Assembly (NCBI RefSeq): GCF_000203815.1
Contig: NW_004457703.1
Span: forward strand, 558,001-622,000
From: Cavenderia fasciculata
Lineage: Eukaryota; Evosea; Eumycetozoa; Acytosteliales; Cavenderiaceae
Direction: 5' to 3'
DNA: 64,000 nucleotides
The translations under genes were made by a program, and so were the position numbers. Shown one piece after another: positions 1 to 12,584 of the stretch (position 1 is the first letter of the stretch; each line of letters begins with the position of its first letter). The notes below the pieces were generated by a model. That model had not been told where the DNA came from. It did no database searches and saw only the letters and a list, made by a program, of their open reading frames with translations.

Positions 1-1710
1 AATAATTTAAAAGAACAATAATAAATCCCAAAACCATATTAACATTACAACCAATCAACTATATATTATTATACCAGATTTGATTTGATTGATCAATCAA
101 TCAAAGTTGATCCAAAAAAAAAAAAAAACAGAGTTTAAATGCTAATTGTTGAGATTGATAAGATATAGATTAGTTCATCTATTTTGACAAACAAGTGGAG
201 TGAAGATCTTTAAAAAAAAATTTTGATTGTAAATAATAATAATAATAATATTGTTTATATTTAATTTTTGTTTTAGATCAAAAATAGTCAAAATATTTAA
301 TTGATCTTGACCTATAATATTATCTAATTTGATTAAATAAAATAGATATAATGATATACTTACTGTCTGTCATATCACATGACATACCAATATTAAAACG
401 AAACGACTTGCCTTCTAATTTGACCTAACATTTTAGTGATTGATGGTTTGACTTTTTTGTTTGTTGTTGGAATATAGGTTGACAAACCCCACCATCAAAG
501 TGAAAGTGTGGTGTGATGCAGATATATTAATTAGTGAACCACTTAACACTAAACACTACACTATTCCAGTATAAAGATTGTTTGAAAATACGTTTGTTGT
601 AAATTACACATTCTGGCTCGTTAGATGATAAAGAGTTTGCCGATATCCAATCACAAGCTTTGTTTTATGAATCATATTATCGGATGTGGATTAGTCATAC
701 ATGGCAATCAATCTTGTTTCCACTTATATAAACTTTAAATAAAGAGGAATGTGTTACTTCTTTATCTTCTGATCAGTTAGTGATGGGCGTTAAAATAATT
801 TGTTTGTTCAAATTTTGTTATAATCCTTCATACATACATATATAGTTGGTTAGCGTTTGGTTCATCTTTATATAGATTTATCTATAATTGCCAATTAATT
901 ATATATTGTTAATTTCGATCGTTTACCACTAGAACCCTTCAAACGTTTAATGTATCAACGAATCTGTAGAATTAAAATAAATCAACCGGTGATAGTAAAT
1001 GTGTGTATTTTAAATTAAAGAGATCATAAATATACTATTCAATATGTCTTACTTGTCTACGTAGTTACCACCTCAACAACCAAGTGACCAAGTGTGTGTC
1101 GATTAATTCCAACTGTTTGTTGTTATTGTATATGACGCAAATATTAAATATGATAAAAATTATGTGTGCGTGTGTGTGCGATGTATACTACTACAACAAC
1201 AACAACAACAACAACAACAATAACAATAAAGTTATTTGATGCAGCCGATGGTTATAAATACAAGAGGATTTGGAGTCCTTTTAGTTTGGATTCCAACCAA
1301 CCATCATTTAGTTTTCCAAATTACCAAATTTTTAACCTTATCCTGGAACATATATATATATATATTTATATTCATATCCATATATATAAAAATAAAGATT
1401 CTTAATCTAAGATTGATATTAATATTATAATTATAATTGCCATTTATATATATATCCATCTATATTTATATCCTTATCTATATTCAATAATCTCTATCTT
1501 ACCTATTCCAAGACTTTTGCTTGTTATAAATTTCTTGCTTGCTTGCTGCTGCTGCTGCTGTACTTTTGGATAATACTATAGTTCAACCAAACCAAATCAA
1601 ATCAACTATCCAACCAATCCAATTCAATCCAATTCAATCCAACAATCAACTATATCCAACCAAATACCAAATACCAAAACCAAAAATCAAAACTATAATT
1701 TCCTTTTTCC
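1..1710. other. intergenic region, no gene seen
   Basis: AT-rich sequence with poly-A/T tracts, a short (ACA)n run near 1192-1220 and TA repeats near 1350-1400. No reading frame with coding-like composition is seen on either strand. The part nearest 1710 should hold the promoter and 5' UTR of the next gene, but no specific element is recognised. Confidence 0.6.
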
Positions 1711-2226
1711 ATGATGAGACAAGTACTACTTTATCATTATTCATATATAATTATTACTATACTATTATTTATGGCCAACAACAAATTGTTGTTGGCACGT
1801 AGCCAAGACTATTATTTACCATTTACCAAATTTTCCATTACCAGACAAGAGACTGCACGTGATAGGGTTCTGTCGTTTGAAATTGACCTCGATCGTCATG
1901 AGATTATCGTGTCGAGTGACGAAGGAGAGTATCTTGAAATCGGTATTCCAGAGACTACATACCACGAGATTGCCCAAACCATCCTTTCGATCGACCAAGA
2001 GACCACCAACGTTCGTCCCGACGACTACTTTTGCCAGTCCTCTAATCCGACCCTATCCATGACTCTCACCATCAATCCACATGCACAGAACCAACATCAT
2101 CAACAACAACAAGAGTCTACACAGAACCAACAACAACAACAACAGTCAGTTCAATGGGACCATCCACTATGCTCCAACAAACCACACTTTATTGATGCTA
2201 TCGAAGCATTAATCGATCAAATCTAA
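1711..2226 (+). CDS. unknown protein, possibly secreted, Gln-rich C-terminal half
   Basis: Single-exon frame of 171 codons. The first ATG pair (1711/1714) is followed by a hydrophobic stretch (YIIITILLF, residues 12-20) and a second ATG at residue 21 (MANNKLLLARS), so it may start with a signal peptide or use the internal start. Residues 30-105 are rich in charged and beta-type residues with no motif I recognise. Residues 109-140 are a His/Gln/Asn tract, and two Cys lie in the second half. No family is recognised. Mixed codon composition and a clean stop followed by T-rich 3' sequence support a real gene. Confidence 0.6.
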   Translation: MMRQVLLYHYSYIIITILLFMANNKLLLARSQDYYLPFTKFSITRQETARDRVLSFEIDLDRHEIIVSSDEGEYLEIGIPETTYHEIAQTILSIDQETTNVRPDDYFCQSSNPTLSMTLTINPHAQNQHHQQQQESTQNQQQQQQSVQWDHPLCSNKPHFIDAIEALIDQI

Positions 2227-2438
2227 ATATATATACATACATACATCACATACATATATACACACGCATTCTATACGCAATAAAAAAAATATTAACAAAA
2301 TAGAGTTCGAGGAAATTTGAATTTTTCCCTCCCTTTTTGTTTTTTAATTTCTTTTAACTTTTGTATTGAAAGTTTGAACAATCTTTGTATCTGTGCATGC
2401 CTATAGAACTTATAATATACTATAATAATAATAATATA

Positions 2439-2777
2439 ATGGCTGATCAACAACAACAACAACAACCATACGAGAAAAGAGTATCACCTGAACAATCAAC
2501 ATCAACATTTGTTAGAATCGAACCACAATTGATAGACCCATGCATAGATGCTGGTATCTTTAATGTTGTCATTGTAGGCAAGATTTACAGTTACGATAAC
2601 GCCACTAACAAAATGGTACTTGGAGTCAGTGATGAAAACCAGATCACCGGTCATGTTAATAATCAAAAGTATAAAGATATGTGCAAGAGAGCCTACGACG
2701 AAGGTCATGTTGTACAAGTATTTTTCTTACTCAAACAGGGTGATGTAACTCATGAGGTTTGTATTACAAAAAATATT

Positions 2778-2812
<35 letters not shown>

Positions 2813-3101
2813 CACACAAATATTTATATACTAATACTAGATCATTTGATTTGATTTGATTGTCTTTTATAGATTCTAGGAGCACATGACTTTGGACAAA
2901 ATTTTGGTATGTTGTTATAATTAATTAATTAATTACAAATTATTCTAGTACTTTTTCGAATTGTATTTTATTAACTCTTTCTTCTACTTCTCTCAATTAA
3001 CAGATTTAGGTTTATATCATTCATGGATTGAATTGGCAACTTCACATTTTAGACCAGATAAAAGAGAAATTAATGAAGGTTTCATTCCACTTTTCCCATA
3101 G
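2439..3101 (+). CDS. rpa3: replication protein A small subunit (RPA3/RPA14-like, OB fold)
   Basis: Three exons (2439-2756, 2873-2906, 3004-3101) give a 149-residue protein; introns are GTTTGT..TAG and GTATGT..CAG. After a short Gln run (residues 4-9) comes one OB-fold: residues about 29-60 (DAGIFNVVIVGKIYSYD) fit strand 1-2 of the RPA3 family. The third exon supplies the diagnostic end FDLGLYHSWIELA, matching the FDLGLYNEA helix of RPA14, then closes with a short IPLFP tail. RPA3 is the structural subunit of the heterotrimeric single-strand DNA binding complex in nuclear replication and repair. The ATG at 2439 is preferred: it follows an AT-rich leader and no ATG-started upstream extension gives conserved sequence. 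The family assignment rests on the C-terminal helix and length; an unrelated small OB protein is the alternative. Confidence 0.75.
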
Positions 3102-3351
3102 ACTATATTAATAATAATAATAATAATACCCCTTTTATAAATAATAATAATAATAAAAATAATAATTAAGTTTGTTGTATATATTAATTAAATTAATCCC
3201 CATTTCCGGTACAGACGACTTGTGATGCTGAATTTTGATTTGGTTCTTTTTTTTTTCTCACAAGTATGTAGAAACAAACAATGACACAACCATCTATGAT
3301 CATAGATATCATATCAATGGATGATTGATAGTTAGAAAGAAAGAAAAAGAT

Positions 3352-5024
3352 ATGTCAACAGAGACTATAACAACACCATCAATGGTTGATATAACGCTAC
3401 TACAAGACAACAATGAAGAATCAACTCTGACAGAGCCTGTCAAAGTTCTTGAAGACAGTAGTGGTAGTAGTAGTAGTGAGTTTGATCTAAATGTACTTGA
3501 AGAATTACAATCTATTATCAAAGGTATCATTGTCAAGCATCTATCTTCTGTCACCATTACAACTACAACAAATGAACAACATGATGATAAAGAAAAAGAA
3601 GATGATGGTGAAAAAGAAATCAAAGCAAATGGTGACCAAGAAGAACAAAAACAAGAACGGTTGCAAGATACACACTCTAATATAGTGGTTTATCCTTTTG
3701 GTAAGAGATAGACAGACATAATCAAAAGGATATATAAATATATATATTAACGACTAGTTCTATTCTATAATAGATCATTTGAGCCAAGATGAATTGAAAC
3801 AATTGATTGGAGACGATGAACAACCTACACTATTTCTCGATCCTCTGCAAGCTACCAAGTTCAACTATGACAATCAATTGGATTATTTAATGTTGTTAAA
3901 GAATAACAAGTTGTATTATCCTTCTAAACCATATCACAAACATGTATGTAGTTAGGTTAGTTATTGGTATACATCTCCGATGATATATATATATTAATCC
4001 AAATATTATTATTTTAGGTTGGTATTGTATTGTATGCCTGGGGTGCATTACAAAGGTTTCCAGTTAGTTTTAATCAACTTTATGGTTTAAATGAAACTGT
4101 CATTGTTAAAGATACCATTGATAATAATAATAACGTCAAACAAGAAGGAGAAGAAAGAGAATCATCTACATCTACATCTACTACGAAATCGGTTGATGAA
4201 AATAATACTACTTCATTAAATTCACCTGAATCATCAACCTCTACGACGACTAGTACGACAACACCACCTCCTCCAATTACAATTCAAATTAATCAATTAA
4301 CAAATCAAACCAATACAGATAGATTGGTTCGTTTAATTTCAAATTGGAAGAACGATATGATAAAAGACAAGGAAGAACAAGTTTATCAATTTTTAAAACC
4401 TCTTACCATGAGATGTATATTAACCATGTTTGGAGTAAGAAAAACTTTGGGTTCTGTAGATACCTATTTTCCACCTGGGTATGTTAAACTATGAAAAGCT
4501 GTATTATTATTACACCTTTACTTATATTGTTCTCTTTCTTTAGACCAATTAAACTTATAAATACAAGTAACCAATTACATTCACCAAAGAGTGCATCTAA
4601 ATTGACAGTATCATCAAGAGCTTTATGTAAACATGGTATAAGATCAGAGAATTCATTTTGGGGTTCTGGAAAAGGACCTGAACCAATTAAAAATCTAAGG
4701 GCTGAGAAAGTAATGGTATCCATTCTATCTGATCCCACTTGGATCAATATTCATTTATTACCTGTAAGTATTGTTGAGGAGTCAATGACAAAATACTAAT
4801 TAATATTAATATCTTTCTTTCTCATAAGCATAATATAACTATCATTGAAATTAGAAATTATCTTGGTTATGGATTAAGATGGGATGCATCGGGTGAATCA
4901 TTTAGAGGCTATTTAGAACCACAAATGGAAGGTATTTAAAACTAAAAACATCCGATATGCATGTACATATATTAATATTCAAATCTTTAATATAGATGGA
5001 CATGAAAAAGGATGGAAACATTAA
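3352..5024 (+). CDS. conserved protein of unknown function, 443 aa, GYGLRW/FRGYLEP/GHxxGWKH C-terminus
   Basis: Six exons in consistent phase: 3352-3700, 3774-3943, 4018-4478, 4544-4763, 4829-4931, 4996-5024. Start is ATG at 3352 (MSTETITTPSM). Residues 1-115 are acidic and low complexity. Residues about 120-180 (LSQDELKQLIGDDE..YDNQLDYLMLLKNNKLYYP) look folded. A Ser/Thr/Asn linker follows, then a helical stretch ending in TYFPPG. The last 100 residues (SKLTVSSRALCKHG..NSFWGSGKGPE..NYLGYGLRWDASG..FRGYLEPQMEDGHEKGWKH) are compact and motif-rich, suggesting a conserved eukaryotic domain. The final 10-codon exon still carries part of the motif, which supports the gene model. I do not recognise an enzyme family and assign no function. 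Confidence 0.7.
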
Positions 5025-5465
5025 ATTTAAAGAAAGACTCTTCGGCCATAGAGACATATATGAATTCCGCCGGCGTCGATAAATCTTTGTCGGCTCATTA
5101 AAAATGATGTTGATGTTGACGACATGTAAATACAAGATTTAATTTTAATTGTACAATATATAGAATGACCAAAAGTCAGAAATACAATCTGTTGTTGGTA
5201 AAGTTATTGTTGATGTTGTCATCAACTTTCAAATCTTTAATTTTATACGATGATCAAGTTTAGTGGAAGATTTTCCACTCCACACACATTTATCTACTTT
5301 AATGCCAATATGTCCTATATCTTTAATGTATGTTAAATTGATCAATAATTGTGATAGGCAGGATGAATAATTAATTATTTAAAATGGAATTTCATTCATC
5401 AAAGAAGCCAACCAACCAACCAATACTAGTCCTTAACCCCTACCACCTCCAATTGAATACCACAT

Positions 5466-5485
5466 ACTATAGATCGATCTATAGT
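5466..5485. repeat. perfect 20-bp palindrome
   Basis: ACTATAGATCGATCTATAGT reads identically on both strands and does not extend further. It sits just 5' of the CA-rich blocks. It could be a dimeric factor site or chance. Confidence 0.6.
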
Positions 5486-5500
5486 GATTTGACCATTATA

Positions 5501-5700
5501 TCCACACCCACGCACACACACAAAACCATCCTCAAAAATGATAGGGATACAAAAAAATATGAACCCAATCAAAATGATCTGATCACCCCACCCACCACAC
5601 ACACAATTGGATTGATGGGTGGTGGGTTTTAAAAGAGTGGGTGATGTTGTGGTAACTACAATGAGTACCAATCAAACACCCACACACCCCACCCCCGCTC
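5501..5700. promoter_or_regulatory. cluster of CA/GT-rich G-box-like blocks
   Basis: Three dense C/A blocks lie within 200 bp (5501-5525, 5583-5606, 5677-5700) plus a G/T block at 5617-5643 (GGGTGGTGGGTT). Dictyostelium G-box binding factor recognises CA/GT-rich elements of this type in postaggregative promoters. The clustering is visible; regulatory use is inference. Confidence 0.3.
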
Positions 5701-7684
5701 TACAACTCTGTATTAAAGAGTGGTCTACGATTGTAAACAGACATGAAGAGGGACTGAGAGGTTGGTGATGGGCTCATCTGATGATCACTACTTGTTTATC
5801 TTTGGAAAACAACCACTCAACACACCCTCACAACACACAACATTCTATGTACAAATATATTTGGTACTATCTGCCAAGGTGAGGACAGAGCAGCCCTCAT
5901 CAGCAGCCGGTTCAAAGTAGGGTTACGATAAAAATAGAAGTTGTTTCTTTTTCTCTCTTTTTAAAAAAACATTAAAATACAATTTAAAATATATATCGCT
6001 ATCGATCCATCCCATCCATTGTTAGCAAAAGAGAAAAAAAAAAACAAGGTGAGAGACTTTTGAAAAATCACCAGTAGCAACAGGATTAAGGATATCTTAT
6101 CTTACCTACCCAAAAGAAAAGAAACACTATTTAGCCAATAATCCAACAACAAACCATCAACAAGCCAATTATAATTGATCAAAAGTTGGTCACACAAGAA
6201 CAATTGGGATTCATTTTCCATTCTTGAATAGATACATACATAGATAGATACATCCAGTACTTCATTTTAGTAGTATATATATTTTTTTATAAAACCTTCC
6301 CATTTTTGTACAAAGTCTCTTTTTCCAATTTATATAAACATTTAATTTAATATTTTTTCTCTATTCCACAACACCAACAAAATAGGCACCTCTCCATCTT
6401 CATCTTCCTTTTCTTCTTCCTCTACTTATTCTCTTACTCCTCTCACACCAAATAAAACACATCACCAAATTTGTTATTTTTTTGGTTCATTCATCCATCT
6501 ATCCATCCAGTACCAAAGGAAATACGATAGGAGGTCTCGTTAGAATCATCAACAATACCCTCTAGTCTATTTTTATAACTACTACTACTTGCATTGTTGG
6601 GAACCAAGATCTTTTTTTTTTTCATTTCAGTTTCGATCGCTGCAATTCGATTGTGCACCCATTTAAAAAAAAAAATCAATTTAAAATTAATTTTGTTGAT
6701 TTTTTAAAATTGGAATCACTACTGACAACGACGGCTTTAGATATCTAGTTGTATATCTAATTTTCAGTTTATTGTTGTTGGCGCCGGTTTTTAAAAAGTT
6801 TAAAATTGGATACCTTCCATCATCCAGCTTTGAATGTAAGTTAAAAGACTCTCTCTTTATATATTTAAATTTATATAAAATCTTATTTATTTGTTGTACG
6901 AACAACACACACACACACATATATATATATGCAGGTGGCTCACTACAACAATTGTATATATCTGTTTTGTTTGGATTTTTGTTTTAATGTGTTGTGGTTA
7001 GGGTTAGAGTACTCTAACTACTACCAACCACAAACAGTTGTGCCTTCCCCCCTTTCCATCCACCCACACCACCACATTTAATCCATCAACTTTGACCATG
7101 CCCATGGTGGGCTCACTCAACCCTTCCCAACCCATCCCAACACAACACAACACAACACCATCAACAAAACATAACACCATTTCCATCACTATATAGTTAG
7201 TTAGTACTTACTTTACTTGCTTGGAGGAGGGAAGGGAATTCAACAAATCAAATAATCACACACACACACCTTCTCTCTCACCACCATCAAAAATGGTTTA
7301 AATTGTGAAACAAACAAATACAACAATTCAATTGTGTTATATGTTTTGTTTAATGGTTGGAACCCAACTCTCTTCCTCTCTTTCATTCTAAATTCTTCTC
7401 CTTATCAATTTTAATCATCCATCCATCTCACTCAGTCAGCCAGCGTCACATAATTAATGTCCTCCACACTCCTTTATCAATATTAAATTTCCATCATCAC
7501 CAAAGAACAAGTACAACAACAAGAAGAAGAAGAAGAGGAAGAAGAAGTAGTAGGTGCATATACTTTGACTGATTGATTGATTGAATTGGTTGATATCATT
7601 ATTATTATTGCTACACTGTACTATTACTGCTGTACTACTCTTACTCTTGTTGATTCAACTGCAGTAGTAAGATATCTTTCTTCT

Positions 7685-7697
7685 TCATCATCATCAT

Positions 7698-7746
<49 letters not shown>
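7685..7746 (+). repeat. (ATC)n trinucleotide microsatellite
   Basis: About 60 bp of nearly uninterrupted CAT/ATC repeats in the presumed 5' region of the gene starting at 8427; not inside a supported coding frame. Confidence 0.9.
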
Positions 7747-8426
7747 GCAGTTCTTTGGATTAATTGGTCAGTGGGAATAGAAACACTGATCATTCAGTCA
7801 GCCAGTCTAGCCTGTATGACACACAACACAAACAGCAACAATCATCTTTCTTTGTAAGATTGATTTCGTCACGATATATTCCGTTGACCCAACGAGACGT
7901 TGAACGTTTGTGATTGATAGATAAGATATAGATATAGATATATCAGTCAGTTGAATCGTTATTCATTCATTCATTCATTATCTCTATCTCTTACAACGAC
8001 GATCTTGTAATAATAATAATAATAATAATATTAAATAATAATAGTGAACAAACTCTAGTCTTCTTCTTTGTCAGTCTCACCCTCATTAAAGACTGCAGTC
8101 GCCCATTCAATTTATTATTTATTTTATTTGTTTTAATTCTTTTCATTCCTATAATTAAATTTTATTGGTTAGTTTTTTATTTTTAAAATCCAATGCGATG
8201 ATTTTGATTCAATATTGAATATATATATATTTATTCTACACTCTCTCTCTCTCTCTCTCTCTCATTTTTTTAGAATCTTGTACAGTACCGTATTTATTAA
8301 CGTACTTCTTTTGTTTTTTTTTATTTCCTTTTTCAGCTTTGCGCAAACAATCAAATAAAAAATTAATTAAATAATAATAGTAGTAATAATAATATAATAA
8401 TCGATTATTGTAATATTTGACCAAAA

Positions 8427-11400
8427 ATGTATCAAATACAAAATGAAGATTTGAATAATGGTAAGAATAGAATAGAATAGAATAGAATAGAGAGAACTAG
8501 TTAGTTTAGATAGACCTATATTTATATATTTATAATTTAATATTTCATTGGTTGTATTTTATTATTAACAACAATTACTCATACTTTCCATTCACTCATT
8601 CATTACACTACTTGATACATGTATCATCATCATCATCATAAATAATATAATATACATTTCTAAATTATAGATTATTTCTTAAAAATGTTAACAACGCCAC
8701 AACAACAAAATACTAATAATATTAATAATAACAATAATAATATCAACAATAATAATGGTTCGGTTGGTGCACAGACACCATATTTTATTGATATGAATCA
8801 ATCGCAAATGCAAACACCACAACATATAACCAATCCTCAAATGAGAAATAATAATAATGGCGCGCCACAGGTACAAATGATATCTATCAATTCAACTGTT
8901 GATGGAATGGACAATCATCAACAGCAACAACAATTACATATGATCCACAAACCAATCGATCTACCACCTCCAACTATTACAACGTCGTCGACCTCTGGAA
9001 AATCTTCAACTTCCAAACCAAAGAAACCAGCTGGTGGATCAGGTGCATCATCCTCTACTACCACTGCAAAGAGGACCCAAAAGAAACAACCTACTACCAA
9101 TATTCCAACCACAATAGCCATCACTACCATTCCACAACAACCAACCTCTGTAAATACAACCTCTGCAAATAATACCCCAAATATCAATTCCAACAATATC
9201 ATTACTCCATCATCGATCGTTGGTGGTGGTGATTTGAACAACTTTTGTACTAGCAATAGTAATAGTAGCATGAACCTAATATCAAATACTCCGCCAACCT
9301 ATCCATACGATTTTGATGGACAGTCTTCCAAATCAGTGATGATGCAACCGACAACCTCTGGATCGACTCCCATCTCGAGTGGAGGATGCGACCCATCTTC
9401 ATTTCAAATGATGGATATGATGAATGCAAGCTCACCCATCTTGACAATGCCACAGTACGAAAAGGAAGAATTGGTGGGATATTACAATCCTCAACCAATG
9501 ACGGTGGGACAACCGTCGTCATCGGATCATCAACAACAAAATACATTTAATCTTCAACATCAATTGCTCGTGCACAACCAATTGCAACAACAAAACTCCC
9601 AAATGATGTTGACTGATTACCCCGTGCCAAATTCTGCCAATAGTTCGCCAAACTCTTTTCCCGATGACAGAATATCTCCCTCCATCCCAATGCATCATCA
9701 ACAACTAATCTCTCAACAAACTCCTCAACAATCAATGTGTGATTTTCAATCAAATCAACAATTTCAACAACACCATCAACAAAATCAACATCAACAACAG
9801 CAACATCAACAGCATCAACAACAAATGCAACAACAAATGCAACAACAGCAACAAATGCAACAACAACTTTCATTTATTCCCGAACCATTACAAATGAATA
9901 GTTCACCACAAAACAACAACAATAACAATCAAATGACAATGACCGATTACAACCGACAAGCATTACATATGTCTTCCAATCTTGTTTTACCATCAAACAA
10001 TAATAATAATATTAATATTAATAATAATAACACCGAATTATCATCTTTACAACCTCCCCATCAGACGACACCATCACAACTATTACAACAACAACAACAA
10101 TCTGTATTAAATCTTCAACCACCTCCATCTCTTTCATCGTCATCTCCACCCAACACCATGACAATACCTTCTTCGCTTTCATCATCGACAGGATCGATCT
10201 CTAGTCCAAAGAAAAAGGCACCAGCCAAGAAAAGAAAGCAGACCAAAGATGACAAGTTCAATCCTCCTCCACTCACCTCATCTCTCAGCCAACCACTTTT
10301 GATGGTTTCCCTCAAAGATGATCCCATGATCAGCTCTCCACTCCACTCGAGCCAAAAATCCGTTCCCATCTCCAACCAGGTCGTTGGAGCTGGTGCTTTG
10401 AACAGTTCAACCAATGATTTTGCATTGGGTCCACCAAACGCTGAAAATGCATTCTCTCGATTCCTCCGTATCGCAAACGAGTTACCACAACATGAACTAC
10501 AAAGATTTTGTTCAATGGTTTATCAATTTTCTATTTATCATCTTTCACAATTACAACAACAACCTCAGCAACCTCAACAACAACAACAATCTCAACAGCA
10601 GCAACAATATTCTACACCACCTCATCAACAACAACCAAACTATCAACAACAACAAAATTCTCAACCACCTTTAAACCAACAAATCCAACAACAACAACAT
10701 TTCAATAATAATAATATTAATACTAATACAAATAATAATAATAACAATAATAGTATTAATAATTTTTCAAATTATAATTATCAACAATTGTCATCTTCTC
10801 CACCACAACAACAACAACAAATTCAACAACAACAATATTATCCAAATAATCAACAACATGCACTACCAATGAATCATATGATGCACCAACAACAACAACC
10901 AATGATTCAACAACAACCACCACCACCAATGATGCAATCTCAAATTCAATCATCTACACCTTCATCATCATATTCGTCGCCACTCAGTAGTGATCAACAT
11001 GCTCACCCATTGTCATCATCTGGAATGTTGAGTTCTTCCTCAAATACCATTATTGCTCCAAGTGGTACCAAAAAATCAAAATCAACCAAACCCAAAGACA
11101 GCAAACCAAAAAGATCAACTTCTAAATCAAAAAAGAAGACTCCAGAGAATGATACCACTTCAAGAGATTTTATCACCTCTAAATGTTCTCCATTGGCAAA
11201 TCTAAATGTAAAGGTATGTATTTATTACAATAACAATCTATTCTTCTATGTAAAATAATAATATTAATTTTCCTATTAATATCAAATTTAAAGGAAATAA
11301 TTAACAAAGATATTTTAAAAGTATTAGATGCCAATCAAAGAGAAGAATTACAAAAATTACTACCAAATTGTGACAATGTAGATTCCATTTTTGATCACAT

Positions 11401-11479
11401 CATTTTTGAAGAAAGTATAGAAAAGTACAGAAAGGATTTACAAGCAGGTGCATTGGAATCCCTACAAGATGGTTGGTAG
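8427..11479 (+). CDS. Gln/Asn-rich nuclear protein with DEUBAD/ASXH-like C-terminus, 920 aa
   Basis: Three exons: 8427-8460 (MYQIQNEDLNN plus one base), 8671-11213, 11294-11479. The body is dominated by Gln, Asn, Ser and Pro runs with basic Ser/Lys patches resembling nuclear localisation signals (SPKKKAPAKKRKQTK near residue 510; KPKRSTSKSKKK near 825). Two segments look folded. The first, about residues 590-625, reads NAFSRFLRIANELPQHEL then QRFCSMVYQFSIYHLSQ. The second, the last 80 residues, reads INKDILKVLDANQREELQKL-LP, then FDHIIFEESIEKYRKDLQ. The order 'hydrophobic helix, LLP turn, second helix ending in YRKDLQAG' resembles the DEUBAD/ASXH domain of Asx-type chromatin proteins. This suggests a transcription or chromatin cofactor; the assignment is by pattern only. 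The first exon is required because the second opens in phase 1 after a TTATAG acceptor. Confidence 0.75.
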
Positions 11480-11577
11480 TAAATCAAAACAAAAAAACTT
11501 AAATATTTATAGGATCAATGATTCAAAAAAAACCATTAATCCAAAAATACCTGAAAATAAATTATTATATATAATAA

Positions 11578-11632
11578 ATAACACCGACCAAAAAAAAAGA
11601 CATCATATATAATTGTCAAAGCTCGGTGTTAT
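11578..11632 (+). other. 10-bp inverted repeat (hairpin) between convergent genes
   Basis: ATAACACCGA at 11578-11587 pairs perfectly with TCGGTGTTAT at 11623-11632 across a 35-nt A-rich loop. It lies in the 240-bp gap between two convergent genes. Possible 3'-end signal or small structured RNA. The overall size is in the range of dictyostelid Class I RNAs, but I do not see that class's conserved internal box. Confidence 0.45.
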
Positions 11633-11720
11633 AAACTAATCCAAACCAACATATTTCCATTCTATTCTATTCTATTCTATTCTATATACAACATTGATTT
11701 TATTATTATTATTATTAGTA

Positions 11721-11744
11721 TTATTGAGGTGGTTGTTGAGGTGG

Positions 11745-11794
<50 letters not shown>

Positions 11795-12584
11795 GAGGTG
11801 GTGTAGATACTGATTGAGGTTCAATTGGTCTTGGAAACTAAATTAAAAATAATAATTAACAATGTTTAAAATTAATGAGTTATTATTATTATTATTATTT
11901 GCTCTTACCTTGTTAAATAAAGAATCAACAACTAAACCTAATCTTTTTGTATCTTCAATTTGTTTGATTGTATAGGCAGCTATTTTGAGTTTATCTTGAT
12001 GTGCATTGGGATCGAAATTGATAGAGTAACCATTGACAATATCCCAGTTGACGATTGACCCAATCTTATCAAAAGCTTGACGTAGATGATACAATGATTG
12101 TGTAAGACGAGATGTCAACACTGCCTTTAGATCAGGTGCTTGATAGATACTACCATTGATGATATAGTACAATGTTTGAACCTTTACATCACCAGGTGAT
12201 TCTCTATATTGTCTTGCTATTAAAAATAATGATGGTTCTTGATAATTTATAACTTGATATTCTATTCCTACCATTGTTCTAAAAAGAAAAATATAAATAA
12301 TATAAAACATTAGTTATCTTTCTCTCTTTCTTTCTTCTATCTCTATCTCTATGTCTCTCTTACTTTAAAGCTGAAGGATCTAATCTTTGCATTTTAAGTA
12401 TTTCATTATTACATTGTTTATCGTAGAACTGAGACATTGAAAAGTAAGTCAATACTGTCATTTGATTCAACGGGAACATTTGTAACCATAACGGATCCCT
12501 CCACATGATTTGAGTGAGATCTTCAACCTCACCCTCACGAGCTGATCCTTCAAACAAAGGAGAGTTTATTGATCCTACATTCAT
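11721..12584 (-). CDS. med6: Mediator of RNA polymerase II transcription subunit 6
   Basis: Three exons on the minus strand (12584-12364, 12278-11909, 11837-11721) encode 235 residues. The N-terminus carries the Med6 signature: ITQ-type segment [20 protein letters not shown], then [20 protein letters not shown]. Exon 2 continues with [20 protein letters not shown] and [32 protein letters not shown], all typical family blocks. The last exon is a Pro/Gln tail ([13 protein letters not shown] then poly-Gln). Med6 is a head-module subunit of the nuclear Mediator complex linking activators to RNA polymerase II. It runs convergently into the Gln/Asn-rich gene. Intron ends are GTAAGAG..TTTTTAG and GTAAGAG..TTTAG and the phases agree. 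Confidence 0.93.

Larger units (their letters stand above)
5025..8426. other. 3.4-kb non-coding stretch upstream of a large gene
   Basis: No coding-like frame on either strand; short open frames are low complexity or antisense. It holds CA/GT-rich blocks (5501-5700), a perfect 20-bp palindrome (5466-5485), a trinucleotide tract (7685-7746), (CT)n near 8241-8263, and many pyrimidine-rich stretches typical of dictyostelid 5' regions. Most likely this is the promoter and 5' UTR of the Gln/Asn-rich gene starting at 8427; an unrecognised upstream non-coding exon is possible. Confidence 0.5.

Noticed and set aside
5384-7572. Several short open frames in the long upstream region
   Set aside because: Low-complexity Pro/Thr/His or repeat-derived translations with no splice-supported extension.
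8918-9873. Val/Leu-rich minus-strand frames under the Gln/Asn-rich gene
   Set aside because: Antisense of CAA/AAC/ACC codon runs.
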